From Procambarus clarkii (taxonomy: Eukaryota > Arthropoda > Malacostraca > Decapoda > Cambaridae): 64,000 bases of DNA. The stretch's first letter is position 1; each line of letters opens with the position of its first letter. The position numbers were made by a program, and so were the translations under genes. Location: the NCBI RefSeq assembly GCF_040958095.1, contig NC_091160.1:41983194-42047193 (forward strand), given 5' to 3'. This document shows positions 20,958-31,710 of the stretch, piece after piece. The notes below the pieces were generated by a model. That model was not told where the DNA came from and made no database searches. It saw only the letters and a program-made list of their open reading frames with translations.

Positions 20958-23900
20958 ATGGAGGAGAAAGTTGCAGCGTTGGTGGCTCACCCAGACTTTG
21001 AAGGGATTCAGAACCTTAAAAAGACTGAGTTAATACAAATGGCAAATCATTTGGATTTGACCGCCAGCAATAGAATGGTTAAAGCCCAAATATTGAAAGT
21101 CATTGTGACGCATTTTGTTGAGAATGGGGATTTAGATGACGAAATTCTAGAGGAGTTAAGAGAGGAGTCGAGTGATCAGATGACGTTAAAGCGTCTTGAG
21201 TTAGAAGCTCGCCAATTAGAGCTTGAAGCTCAAAAAGAACAGAAAATATTAGAGGCTGAAGCTCAGGAAAGGGAGCTGGAGACTAGGCGTTTAGAAATTG
21301 CGGCACAAAACCAGAGAGGTTTAATTGAGTTGCAACTTGAAGCCACAAAGAAGCAACAAGCCGAGGAACAAACTAGGCAATTAGAGATTCAACAACAAAT
21401 GGCTGACACTAACTTCAGGCTTGAATCACAGCGTATGGCAGCTGGGCATGGAAATACTAGTAATGTTTCAACAAATAGTGATAATAATCCCATCAGGATG
21501 AATAAGTATATAGAGTTGCCCAAGTTAAATGAGGAAGATCCTGAGGTTTTCTTTGCACATTTTAATAAAATTGCCATCAGTATGAACTGGCCAAGGGATC
21601 AGTGGGTAGCCATTATGCAGTCTCAATTCAAGGGGCGTAGTCAGGAGGTTTTCACATCCCTCCCTGACGCTCATAGTTTTGATTATGACTTTGTAAAGAA
21701 AAGCATCCTCAATGCATATCAGCTAAATCCAGAGGCACACAGGCAAAAGTTCAGGAACCTAAGGAGAATCAAGGATCAGACAATAGCCGATTTTACTCGT
21801 CAGAAGACGAATTTTTGCAACAGATGGTTAAAGTCACTTGCAGTCACTGATTTTGATGCTCTAAAGAATCTTCTCATAATGGAAGAAGTATTGTCCTGTC
21901 TTCCAGACCAGTTGTCTACTTTTATGGCGGAACAAAAGAATGTAACCGATATTGATGAGCTGTCAAAGCTCGCGGATGAGCATGAGTTGCTGACTAAGGC
22001 CCCGTTTATGGCCACTTCACCTAAGTCTAGTCGTAGAGTAAATTTCAATGCTCACCGTACTCCTTATCAGTATAAGTCTCCTCCTGGTGCGACAGTTACT
22101 CCCGTGAACTCTTCTCTTACTAACCCTAAGATGGTTACTCCATTGCCAGGATCATCTAAGCCTAGTAATGCTAATTCTAAACCGGCAGTTGGTTATACCA
22201 GTGTGTCCACTGTCAAACATTGTACCCATTGTAAGAGAAGGGGGCATGTGATTTCTTCATGTTTTAGTTTGCATCCTGAACTCCGACCAACTGGTCTTAT
22301 TATGAGTAAAGGAGTGCAACCTATTAATTCTTCATGTATTACAGTCAGTCCCAATTGGATGGCTGAATTCAAACCCTATATGTCCACAGGTACCTTATTA
22401 TGTACTAATGGTAGACATAAGACTGTTCAATTACTCCGTGATACTGGAGCTTCACAGTCTCTTATTACCCAGAAGGTACTTGATGATGTTGACACCCGAG
22501 ATCTGGGTGAAGTTGTGCTTCTCCAGGGTATTGCCGGAAGTGTGCAACCAGTGTCCTTATTACAAGTTAACCTTGATTCTAAATATACTTCAGGATGGTG
22601 TAATGTTGGTGTAAGTAAACAACTGCCCATTCCTGGGGTAGACATTATTCTAGGTAATGATTTTGGCAACCAAATGGTTGTAGGGCCCAAGTGTCCCATC
22701 ATGTTAACTAAACCCCATAATGTATTAGCTCAACCGGAAGCAGATGATGATATTATTTACCCTGCTTGTGTTGTTACTAGATCAATGGGAAAAACAGGTG
22801 AGAGTAACCCTGTCTTCACTAAGGTTGCTGATCCCAAGACCAGGACCCCTTCAGTAAAGGAGTGGGAGGTGGATCTTGAGGATTCTTTTATGACTCGACT
22901 GGATGATGAGAGTGAGGCCGTAGTAGAAGCCCCGCCGAACCTAAATCACAAGGAAAGTGAAGGTGAGGAGGCTGAACTATCTGTACCTTGCCCGCTTGTC
23001 TCCAGTGCGCCAGTTGTCGAGAGTGAGGCCGAAGTAGCTATGACTCCATTTTATTCCGATCAATCGGGAAAAGAGATCAAGCTACTAGGTTCTTGCCCGC
23101 TCGCTGCTGAGTCTGAGTCATTGCCCTTAAGTGTTGTACAGACTACTGATCCTAGTTTAAGTAAGTGTATTTCTGAGGCTCCTGATAATATTGATGCATT
23201 GGAGGAAGGGACGGGTTTCTTCTTCAAGGATCGACTTCTGATGAGAAGGTGGAGACCCAAGGGAACTCCCTCTTCAGAGGATTGTGAGATTAGAACCCAA
23301 CTCGTTGTCCCCAATGATTATCGTAGGCAGGTCCTGCAGGCTGCACATGATGACCCCATGGGAGGTCATCAAGGTATCACGAATATGTACCATAAGATAA
23401 GTAAATATTTTTTCTGGCCAAAGTTAAAGAAAGACTTGGTCAGATATTGTCATAACTGTATACCCTGTCAAATTGTTGGTAAACCAAATCAATCTGTACC
23501 TAGAGCACCATTGCAACCTATTGTAGTTCCTGATGAACCATTTACTCATGTTGTAATTGATTGTGTGGGTCCTTTACCTAAGACTAAATCGGGTAACATG
23601 TTTTTGTTCACTCTCATGTGTATGACTACTAGATTTCCTGAAGCTTATGCTCTACGGAATACCAAGGCTCATAATCTCATCAAGTGTCTTGAAAGATTCT
23701 TTTCGTTGTTTGGAATGCCTAGAGTTATTCAGAGTGATAATGGGGGAAATTTTGTGTCTAAAGTTTTCAGAACTTTCTGCGAATCCCGAGGGATTCGGCA
23801 CAAATTGTCCAGTCCATATCATCCACAAAGCCAAGGTGGACTTGAACGTTTCCACCAGACTTTGAAACAAATGCTAAAGACAACCGGAGAAACTCATCCA

Positions 23901-25880
23901 CGTAATTGGGATGAGAATCTCCCCTTTGTGTTGTTTGCTGCTAGAGAAGGGCTACAAGAGTCATTGGGCTGTTCACCCTTTGAACTAGTGTTTGGTCACC
24001 AAGTAAGAGGTCCTCTTAAAATGCTACAAGAAAAGTTGTTGGGAGATGTCTCTGTTCATCAGAGCGGATTGTACTTGAGCGAGGTCAAGGCTAAGTTGTG
24101 TCGGGCTCGTGAGTTGGCGAAAGAACATCTGGGAAGGACTCAACAAGCCATGAAAGTACGATATGACAAGAAGTTCAAGGCTAAGCTAAGGTCGTTTGAT
24201 GTCGGAGATTTGGTGTTGGTGTTGAAACCTCGTATGGGGACTTCCATGTCCCATAAGTTCGCAGGACCCTACCAAGTGGTAGACAAGGTGGGAGACCTAA
24301 CTTATAAACTAATTAACCCTAATCTTTCAGAACCCCAAATGACTGTGCACATTAACAGATTAAAAGCTTATGTTGGACCTGGTGTAGTAGCTTGTTTTAG
24401 TCGGGAAGAGTTACCACCTGAGGATAATTGTAGTGAGGGACATGTTGTTAATATCCCACTTCTCAGTTCCAGTTCCAATGGCAGGGAGATGCTATGTCAT
24501 TTACAGGAGGAACAACGTGATGAGTTCCAGGTTCTGCTGGACAACCATACATCTCTGTTTGGGGAGGTTCCTACCCAGACCCACCTCATCACACACGACA
24601 TTCAGCTCCTGGACAGCACCCCCATTCGACAACATCCGTACCGAGTGAATCCCGAAAAGAGGAAAATTATGCAAGCAGAAGTGGAATATCTGCTCCAGCA
24701 TGATTTCATTCGGCCAAGTCAAAGTACTTGGAGCTCTCCGTGTTTGTTAGTGCCAAAACCGGATGGAACCTGGAGATTGTGCGTGGATTACAGGAAACTG
24801 AACAAGAACACTACAGTGGACGTTTTTCCTTTACCCTTGTTGGAAGAATGTATAGAGTCCATAGGTCATGCCGAATATGTAAGTAAGCTTGATTTGTCAA
24901 AAGGGTATTATCAAATTCCATTAACAGAGTATGCTAGAGAGGTTACTGCTTTTGTTACACCTGATGGTGCGTATGAATTTAATGTCATGCCATTCGGTTT
25001 GAGAAATGCACCTGCTACTTTTCAAAGACTTATGAATTTCTTACTCAAGGATGTGCCAGATTGTAGGGCCTACCTTGATGACATTGTTTTGTACAGTAAG
25101 AATTGGGCCGATCATCTCTTAGGCCTTAAGAACTTGTTTACAGTGTTGGAAAACGCAAAGTTAACCATAAATATGAATAAGTGTAGTTGGGCAAAAGGTA
25201 CGATAACTTATCTTGGCCACGAGGTAGGCCAAGGTAAGATTATCCCCTTACAAGATAAGATTCAAGCCATTGTGGACTACCCAGTGTTGACCAATAAGAA
25301 AGGAGTCCAACGGTTTATTGGTATGTGTGCATACTATAGGCGTTATTGTAGAAATTTTTCAACAGTAGCTGCTCCTTTGACAAACTTGTTACGCAAGCAA
25401 GTAAAGTTTCAGTGGACACAAGATTGTCAGAATGCTTTTCAGAACCTAAAGGGCATATTGTCCACCTCACCTATTCTTGCTAGTCCCCAATTTGATAAAC
25501 CATTTATATTACACATTGATGCGTCAGATGTTGGGATAGGTGCTGTGCTTATTCAAGTTGGTTTAGACCAGATTGAGCATCCTGTGTATTACTATTCCAG
25601 AAAATTTAATGCAGCTCAGAGAAATTATTCCGTGGTAGAAAAGGAGGCGTTGGGTCTTATATTGTCAATCAAGAAGTTTGAGATTTACTTATCAGGAAAT
25701 AAAGTGTTAGTATTTACAGACCACAACCCCCTTATCTTTATAAATATGATGAAAGTCAAGAACCAACGAATTCTGCGATGGTCATTGTTTTTGCAGGAAT
25801 TTAATGTAGAAATCAAACATATTCCAGGCAGACAAAATGTTATTGCTGATGCTTTGTCAAGAAGTTTTGATGTACCATAA
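20958..25880 (+). CDS. Gag-Pol polyprotein, Gmr1-like (Gag-PR-IN-RT-RH)
   Basis: Single 1,640-aa frame. I start it at the ATG at 20,958, because the frame's upstream opening codon is only GTG. Order: a SAP-like helix pair (about 18-55); a Glu/Gln-rich coiled coil (about 75-150); capsid (about 185-345) whose second half looks SCAN-like; a CCHC knuckle (C422, C425, H430, C435); protease DTGAS at 495 and ILGNDF near 564; a Ser/Glu-rich linker; integrase with its HHCC finger (H797, H804, C834, C837) and catalytic D868, D927, E963 (D-x35-E); a GPY/F module (about 1,100-1,118); RT with YLDD at 1,372; RNase H with D1521, a central Glu and TDH at 1,587. The C-terminus is PGRQNVIADALSRS. Gag and Pol share one frame, so no frameshift is needed; processing would rely on the protease. 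No stop or frameshift is seen. Integrase before RT is the diagnostic oddity. Confidence 0.95.
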   Translation: MEEKVAALVAHPDFEGIQNLKKTELIQMANHLDLTASNRMVKAQILKVIVTHFVENGDLDDEILEELREESSDQMTLKRLELEARQLELEAQKEQKILEAEAQERELETRRLEIAAQNQRGLIELQLEATKKQQAEEQTRQLEIQQQMADTNFRLESQRMAAGHGNTSNVSTNSDNNPIRMNKYIELPKLNEEDPEVFFAHFNKIAISMNWPRDQWVAIMQSQFKGRSQEVFTSLPDAHSFDYDFVKKSILNAYQLNPEAHRQKFRNLRRIKDQTIADFTRQKTNFCNRWLKSLAVTDFDALKNLLIMEEVLSCLPDQLSTFMAEQKNVTDIDELSKLADEHELLTKAPFMATSPKSSRRVNFNAHRTPYQYKSPPGATVTPVNSSLTNPKMVTPLPGSSKPSNANSKPAVGYTSVSTVKHCTHCKRRGHVISSCFSLHPELRPTGLIMSKGVQPINSSCITVSPNWMAEFKPYMSTGTLLCTNGRHKTVQLLRDTGASQSLITQKVLDDVDTRDLGEVVLLQGIAGSVQPVSLLQVNLDSKYTSGWCNVGVSKQLPIPGVDIILGNDFGNQMVVGPKCPIMLTKPHNVLAQPEADDDIIYPACVVTRSMGKTGESNPVFTKVADPKTRTPSVKEWEVDLEDSFMTRLDDESEAVVEAPPNLNHKESEGEEAELSVPCPLVSSAPVVESEAEVAMTPFYSDQSGKEIKLLGSCPLAAESESLPLSVVQTTDPSLSKCISEAPDNIDALEEGTGFFFKDRLLMRRWRPKGTPSSEDCEIRTQLVVPNDYRRQVLQAAHDDPMGGHQGITNMYHKISKYFFWPKLKKDLVRYCHNCIPCQIVGKPNQSVPRAPLQPIVVPDEPFTHVVIDCVGPLPKTKSGNMFLFTLMCMTTRFPEAYALRNTKAHNLIKCLERFFSLFGMPRVIQSDNGGNFVSKVFRTFCESRGIRHKLSSPYHPQSQGGLERFHQTLKQMLKTTGETHPRNWDENLPFVLFAAREGLQESLGCSPFELVFGHQVRGPLKMLQEKLLGDVSVHQSGLYLSEVKAKLCRARELAKEHLGRTQQAMKVRYDKKFKAKLRSFDVGDLVLVLKPRMGTSMSHKFAGPYQVVDKVGDLTYKLINPNLSEPQMTVHINRLKAYVGPGVVACFSREELPPEDNCSEGHVVNIPLLSSSSNGREMLCHLQEEQRDEFQVLLDNHTSLFGEVPTQTHLITHDIQLLDSTPIRQHPYRVNPEKRKIMQAEVEYLLQHDFIRPSQSTWSSPCLLVPKPDGTWRLCVDYRKLNKNTTVDVFPLPLLEECIESIGHAEYVSKLDLSKGYYQIPLTEYAREVTAFVTPDGAYEFNVMPFGLRNAPATFQRLMNFLLKDVPDCRAYLDDIVLYSKNWADHLLGLKNLFTVLENAKLTINMNKCSWAKGTITYLGHEVGQGKIIPLQDKIQAIVDYPVLTNKKGVQRFIGMCAYYRRYCRNFSTVAAPLTNLLRKQVKFQWTQDCQNAFQNLKGILSTSPILASPQFDKPFILHIDASDVGIGAVLIQVGLDQIEHPVYYYSRKFNAAQRNYSVVEKEALGLILSIKKFEIYLSGNKVLVFTDHNPLIFINMMKVKNQRILRWSLFLQEFNVEIKHIPGRQNVIADALSRSFDVP

Positions 25881-25960
25881 ATGAAATGTTTCTTTTTACT
25901 TAACATTTTTACTTCTGAAAAAATGCCATTGATCTTCAATCCATTGCATTTTTTTTTCTT

Positions 25961-25971
25961 GGAGGTGGAAG
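25961..25971 (+). promoter_or_regulatory. Polypurine tract
   Basis: GGAGGTGGAAG directly before the 3' LTR, after a T-rich run. The expected plus-strand primer site. Confidence 0.75.
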
Positions 25972-26845
25972 TGTTACGTACCCTTATAAGATACGTAAGT
26001 GAATATATTAATATGTACATTTATAATTGTATGTAAATTACAAGCATGTATATTATTATACGTATGTTCTATACAAATGCACATTCATGTTACAGTGTTG
26101 GCGTTAGGCCCAGCGTATCGTGGGAATGATTGTTTATTTCTTTGTGTGATCAGTTTTCCCACGGGAACTAATGATTTATATGTGATCATAAGTGGGTAAC
26201 AGTGAAATAATAATTGAGTGAACTGTATCTGGCAAATTGTCGTGGGATCGTCCGTTGCTGGGGTGTGCATGCCATTATGCTATTCTGCATGCATATTTTA
26301 ATTACTATGTAAAGAATAATTACCTTTTGTTTGTGTATATCAATATGTACTAATTATTCCTTAAGTTAGTTTAAGATTACTCTTGTCACAATGTAGTGCT
26401 CCATTGTTGAAATATTAATAATTGTAACTTTGGCAATTTATTCGCGGGGCGAGGCAATCTGTTTTGATTCTCGCGTGATCTTGTTTAGTAGCTGAGCAGA
26501 AGCCAGGGAGAGAACAACATTTTGGAGATAAGTCATTCTTTTGTTCTATAATAGCCATACTTATATATTATTAATTTAATGTCTGGAAGTACAGTGATAT
26601 TTTTTAATGTGATATATATTGTGACCATATAATCATCTGTTTGCCTTTGAGATTTATTTAATATAATATTATATATGTATCTTAGTCTTTATTCTTCAGT
26701 CCTATGAAGATTCTATTTTATGCTCAGTACCTGTCAAGGGGTTATACTGGGGATTCGCTATTGAGAACAGCAGTTGTGTCGTATCCCTAGACTTATTAAA
26801 GTTGGCTGCTGTAGGATCACGAGCCTTAACGTACGATAGGTAACA
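25972..26845 (+). repeat. 3' LTR of the Gmr1-like element
   Basis: 874 bp, same length and reading as the 5' LTR. Followed at once by GTGAG and the minisatellite. Confidence 0.95.
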
Positions 26846-29047
26846 GTGAGGACACACACACACAGGTGTGGTGAAGACACACACAGGTGTGGTGAAGACA
26901 CACACAGGTGTGGTGAGGACACACACACACAGGTGTGGTGAGGACACACACACACAGGTGTGGTGAAGACACACACAGGTGTGGTGAGGACACACACACA
27001 CAGGTGTGGTGAGGACACACACACACAGGTGTGGTGAAGACACACACAGGTGTGGTGAGGACACACACACACAGGTGTGGTGAGGACACACACAGGTGTG
27101 GTGAGGACACACACAGGTGTGGTGAGGACACACACAGGTGTGGTGAGGACACACACACACAGGTGTGGTGAGGACACACACACACAGGTGTGGTGAGGAC
27201 ACACACACACAGGTGTGGTGAGGACACACACACACAGGTGTGGTGAGGACACACACACACAGGTGTGGTGAGGACACACACACACAGGTGTGGTGAGGAC
27301 ACACACACAGGTGTGGTGAGGACACACACACACAGGTGTGGTGAGGACACACACACACAGGTGTGGTGAGGACACACACACACAGGTGTGGTGAGGACAC
27401 ACACACAGGTGTGGTGAGGACACACACACACAGGTGTGGTGAGGACACACACACACAGGTGTGGTGAGGACACACACACACAGGTGTGGTGAGGACACAC
27501 ACACACAGGTGTGGTGAGGACACACACAGGTGTGGTGAGGACACACACAGGTGTGGTGAGGACACACACAGGTGTGGTGAGGACACACACACACAGGTGT
27601 GGTGAGGACACACACACACAGGTGTGGTGAGGACACACACACACAGGTGTGGTGAGGACACACACACACAGGTGTGGTGAGGACACACACACACAGGTGT
27701 GGTGAGGACACACACAGGTGTGGTGAGGACACACACACACAGGTGTGGTGAGGACACACACACACAGGTGTGGTGAGGACACACACACACAGGTGTGGTG
27801 AGGACACACACACACAGGTGTGGTGAGGACACACACACACAGGTGTGGTGAGGACACACACACACAGGTGTGGTGAGGACACACACACACAGGTGTGGTG
27901 AGGACACACACACACAGGTGTGGTGAGGACACACACACACAGGTGTGGTGAGGACACACACACACAGGTGTGGTGAGGACACACACACACAGGTGTGGTG
28001 AGGACACACACAGGTGTGGTGAGGACACACACACACAGGTGTGGTGAGGACACACACACACACAGGTGTGGTGAGGACACACACACACACAGGTGTGGTG
28101 AGGACACACACACACAGGTGTGGTGAGGACACACACACACAGGTGTGGTGAGGACACACACACACAGGTGTGGTGAGGACACACACAGGTGTGGTGAGGA
28201 CACACACACACAGGTGTGGTGAGGACACACACACACAGGTGTGGTGAGGACACACACAGGTGTGGTGAGGACACACACACACAGGTGTGGTGAGGACACA
28301 CACACACAGGTGTGGTGAGGACACACACAGGTGTGGTGAGGACACACACACACAGGTGTGGTGAGGACACACACACACAGGTGTGGTGAGGACACACACA
28401 CACAGGTGTGGTGAGGACACACACACACAGGTGTGGTGAGGACACACACACACAGGTGTGGTGAGGACACACACACACAGGTGTGGTGAGGACACACACA
28501 CACAGGTGTGGTGAGGACACACACACACAGGTGTGGTGAGGACACACACACACAGGTGTGGTGAGGACACACACACACAGGTGTGGTGAGGACACACACA
28601 CACAGGTGTGGTGAGGACACACACACACAGGTGTGGTGAGGACACACACACACAGGTGTGGTGAGGACACACACACAGGTGTGGTGAGGACACACACACA
28701 CAGGTGTGGTGAGGACACACACACACAGGTGTGGTGAGGACACACACACACAGGTGTGGTGAGGACACACACAGGTGTGGTGAGGACACACACAGGTGTG
28801 GTGAGGACACACACAGGTGTGGTGAGGACACACACACACAGGTGTGGTGAGGACACACACACACAGGTGTGGTGAGGACACACACACACAGGTGTGGTGA
28901 GGACACACACACACAGGTGTGGTGAGGACACACACAGGTGTGGTGAGGACACACACACACAGGTGTGGTGAGGACACACACACACAGGTGTGGTGAGGAC
29001 ACACACACACAGGTGTGGTGAGGACACACACACACAGGTGTGGTGAG
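26846..29047. repeat. Minisatellite GGTGTGGTGAGGACACAC(AC)n, right part
   Basis: Continuation of the array at 18,815. Its first units (26,868-27,050) carry the same GTGAAGAC variant as the left part, as expected if one array was split. Most units differ only in the number of AC steps. Confidence 0.95.
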
Positions 29048-29112
29048 CACACAACAGTAGCCGACACACACCCACCCGCCGCTCCCAAATACTCCTCCAA
29101 TGTTAACCTACT

Positions 29113-29637
29113 CTTATCTTGAGATGATTTCGGGGCTTAGTGTCCCCGCGGCCCGGTCTTCGACCAGGCCTCCACCCCCAGGAAGCAGCCCGTGACAGCT
29201 GGCTAACACCCAGGTACCTTTTTACTGCTAGGTAACAGGGGCATCAGGGTAAAAGCAGTCTCCGTGGTGTAGTGGTAAGACACTCGCCTGGCGTTCCGCG
29301 AGCGCTATGTCATGGGTTCGTATCCTGGCCGGGGAGGATTTACTAGGCGCAATTCCTTAACTGTAGCCTCTGTTTAACGCAACAGTAAAATGTGTACTTG
29401 GATGAAAAAACGATTCTTCGCGGCGGGGGATCGTATTCCAGGGACCATAGGATTAAGGACTTGCCCGAAACGCTACGCGTACTAGTGGCTCTACAAGAAT
29501 GTAACAACTCTTGTATATATCTCAAAACAAAACAAAAAAAGAAACTCTGCCCATTGTTTCTCGCCGGCGCCTGGGATTGAAGCCGGGACCACAGGATCAC
29601 GCGTCCAGTGTTCTGTCCGCTCAGCCACCGGCTCCCC
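29113..29637 (-). mobile_element. SINE-2, full length but split by a SINE-3
   Basis: Minus strand. 29,637-29,540 holds the tRNA-like head (GAGCCGGTGGCTGAGCGGAC reading, B-box region GCTTCAATCCC) and AAACAATGGGCAGAGTTTC. 29,255-29,113 holds the central domain AGCAGTAAAAAGGTACC and the tail GGCCGCGGGGACACTAAGCC ..CCGAAATCATCTCAAGA. The two halves are separated by a plus-strand SINE-3. Confidence 0.85.
29256..29523 (+). mobile_element. SINE-3 nested in SINE-2
   Basis: Full SINE-3: GTCTCCGTGGTGTAGTGGTA head, GGGTTCGTATCCTGG B box, CAACAGTAAAATGTGTACTT central domain, GCCCGAAACGCTACGCGTAC tail, CTTGTATATAT end, then an A-rich run. The A-rich GTAAAAG / AAAAAAAG flanks fit a short target duplication. 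Confidence 0.88.
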
Positions 29638-29639
29638 AT

Positions 29640-30116
29640 CCCCCACTGTGCATTCTAAATCTATATTTTCTGAAATTATAATTAAATATTAGAATTAGTT
29701 TTATAGTTTTAGTCACATATTACTTGCTTAGCTTACTCTTATATTAGTAATCTTTAGGGGAATACCAGAGGCCTATTGTTGTTCATACACCTATATACTT
29801 GAGGTATGTGAATATATGGTACTTGAAGTCGTTAACGATCAATCGACCGGTAATTGCTGGAACACCTCCCATATCCCCCCCCCCTCGGTGAAGTGTCCCC
29901 AGCCAGTATTACCAGATGTGCATAGAAATAACTCCCTTATGTGTTGACCACATATTGTTATATATATTCTTATGTAACTTGAGGTTTTGTATATATTGTA
30001 TTGTGTATATATGTAATTAGGTACAGTATGAAGTGTCTGTCAATATTTATGTTTGGAGGTTGTGTTAGGTTAAGGAGGAAGGTTGGAGTGACTTGTCAAG
30101 ACAGTCGTCTTGGGCC
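29640..30116. other. Unassigned AT-rich sequence
   Basis: No gene or named repeat recognised. Confidence 0.5.
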
Positions 30117-30317
30117 GGCATGGTGGTTGGTGCCTCACTACTCTCCTCCTGTCCCACACACACGGACGTCACACCTCCACTCCGGCATGGTGGTTGGTGC
30201 CTCACTACTCTCCTCCTGTCCCACACACACGGACGTCACACCTCCACTCCGGCATGGTGGTTGGTGCCTCACTACTCTCCTCCTGTCCCACACACACGGA
30301 CGTCACACCTCCACTTG
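30117..30317. repeat. 67-bp tandem repeat x3
   Basis: GGCATGGTGGTTGGTGCCTC..CACACACACGGACGTCACAC.. repeats at 30,117, 30,184 and 30,251 with no visible differences. Confidence 0.95.
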
Positions 30318-31097
30318 TACTATATTGGGGTCTTAATTATTACCAAGGTATATATTATAAGGGTAATGCTCTTGTAACTGGCTAAGGCTCAGTTACATAT
30401 ATCAGTAGGTCAGATGGTTGGTAACTTGGGATAACTGAGGCTCATACATTATTATTATTATTGTATTGCAGTATTTTTTATTATTATTGTCTACCACAGA
30501 CGTGGCCAGACATTTACAATGCTAACCAGGATATATACATTTTCTTCTGTAGTCCATGGACAGGGTTAGAGATGTGTTCAACATATAGTTTAGGGGTTTA
30601 TTGAACACTGGACCAGAGAAGGTGTTGCAGTATGAGCCAGGTTCCTCACCTACTGTTCACACCTGCAGAGTTACTTGGGTCAGTGTACCACTGGCCACGG
30701 CTGCAGCCTCGTGTCAACTAGGCCTAAACATTGGCTGATATTTCATAGCTGTGTTTAACTTATTGAAATTTACTCATGTGACGAGTTGAGCTGCTGTGTG
30801 GACGCTCTGTGTTCTGATCAAAGTATCGGGTTGTATACACAGAATGTTTGTTCTCAGTGTTTTACGCTGACTTCTTTATGTCCCATTAAACTGGCGTTGT
30901 TTTAACCAGCCTTTTAAACTTGCCATAGATACTTATTGAAAATTGGCCAGGCTTTGGTTGGCCAGCGATGTTGTGAGGCATGACAGGCTCTAATGGGGAT
31001 TGTTCGTAGTTTCAGTACGTGGGTGATGTATTTACACCAACCCGTCCTCGACTAGTCCATTCCATCCAGTGGACGACCCTACAAACATTCATAAATA
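30318..31097. other. Unassigned sequence
   Basis: No gene, tandem repeat or recognised element. A short (ATT)n-like stretch lies near 30,450-30,490. Confidence 0.5.
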
Positions 31098-31619
31098 TTA
31101 ACATGCTCTTCATTCAAAACAAGAATTGACTCAAATATAAATTAATAATATATTGGCATACTGTGCGTATATAGGCTTTGGTTAGGTGTTTAGGTTCTGT
31201 TAACGATTATTTGTAGTACGTGGGTGAAGCATTTACAGCGTTGGGGCTCGAACACAAGTCGTCAGTGAAGCACTTGTTCCGGAAGTGTTCGTACGTCATC
31301 AGTTGTGAGTCGCGTGTGAACTGTTTTTCATTCATAAACAGCTGGGGGTTGGTGGGTGGGTGGAATCACTTTTGGGCGTTTGGAGGACGAGCTGACACGC
31401 GACTCACAACTGATGACGTCCGAACATTTCCGGAACAAGTGCTTCACTGACGACTGGTGTTCGAACCACAACGCTGTAAATGCTTCACCCACGAACTACA
31501 AATAATCAACAGAATCTAAACACTTAACCTAACCAATGCCTAAATATGCACAGTATGCTAATGTATAACTATATTAATTTTATTTGGAAAAATTTCTCTT
31601 TGAATGAACAGCATGTTAA
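31098..31619. repeat. Long imperfect inverted repeat (foldback or MITE-like)
   Basis: Left arm about 31,098-31,317, loop about 77 bp, right arm about 31,395-31,619. Matching arm segments include CATTTACAGCGTTG, GTCAGTGAAGCACTTGTTCC, GGAA, and CATCAGTTGTGAGTCGCGTG; the outer parts (AACATGCTSTTCATTCAAA) also pair with more mismatches. No coding potential and no clear target duplication. Confidence 0.85.
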
Positions 31620-31710
31620 AACACGGACACTAAAGATAGTGATCAAGCTAGTCTCCATCTCTCGTACTGCAGACACAACTCGGCTGTCGCTGCTATACCT
31701 CTCTCTCATC

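Larger units (their letters stand above)
19773..26845 (+). mobile_element. Complete Gmr1-like LTR retrotransposon (gypsy-type pol, integrase before RT)
   Basis: A 7,073-bp element: LTR (874 bp), leader with a candidate primer-binding site, one 1,640-codon gag-pol frame, purine tract, LTR (874 bp). Both LTRs start TGTTAC and end GTAACA, and by eye they are identical. GTGAG precedes (19,768-19,772) and follows (26,846-26,850) it, a 5-bp target-site duplication typical of Ty3/gypsy-class integrases. Within pol, integrase lies N-terminal to RT/RNase H. This order is known for Gmr1-like elements, first described in deuterostomes, and is opposite to normal gypsy order. No env-like frame is present. 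All parts needed in cis seem intact, so it is a candidate active copy; activity itself is not shown. Confidence 0.95.

Noticed and set aside
26702-29100. Cys-rich frames of 750-790 codons, and similar ones at 18,648-19,821
   Set aside because: Reverse complement of the GGTGTGGTGAGGACACAC minisatellite. They run into the LTR or flanks without gene structure.
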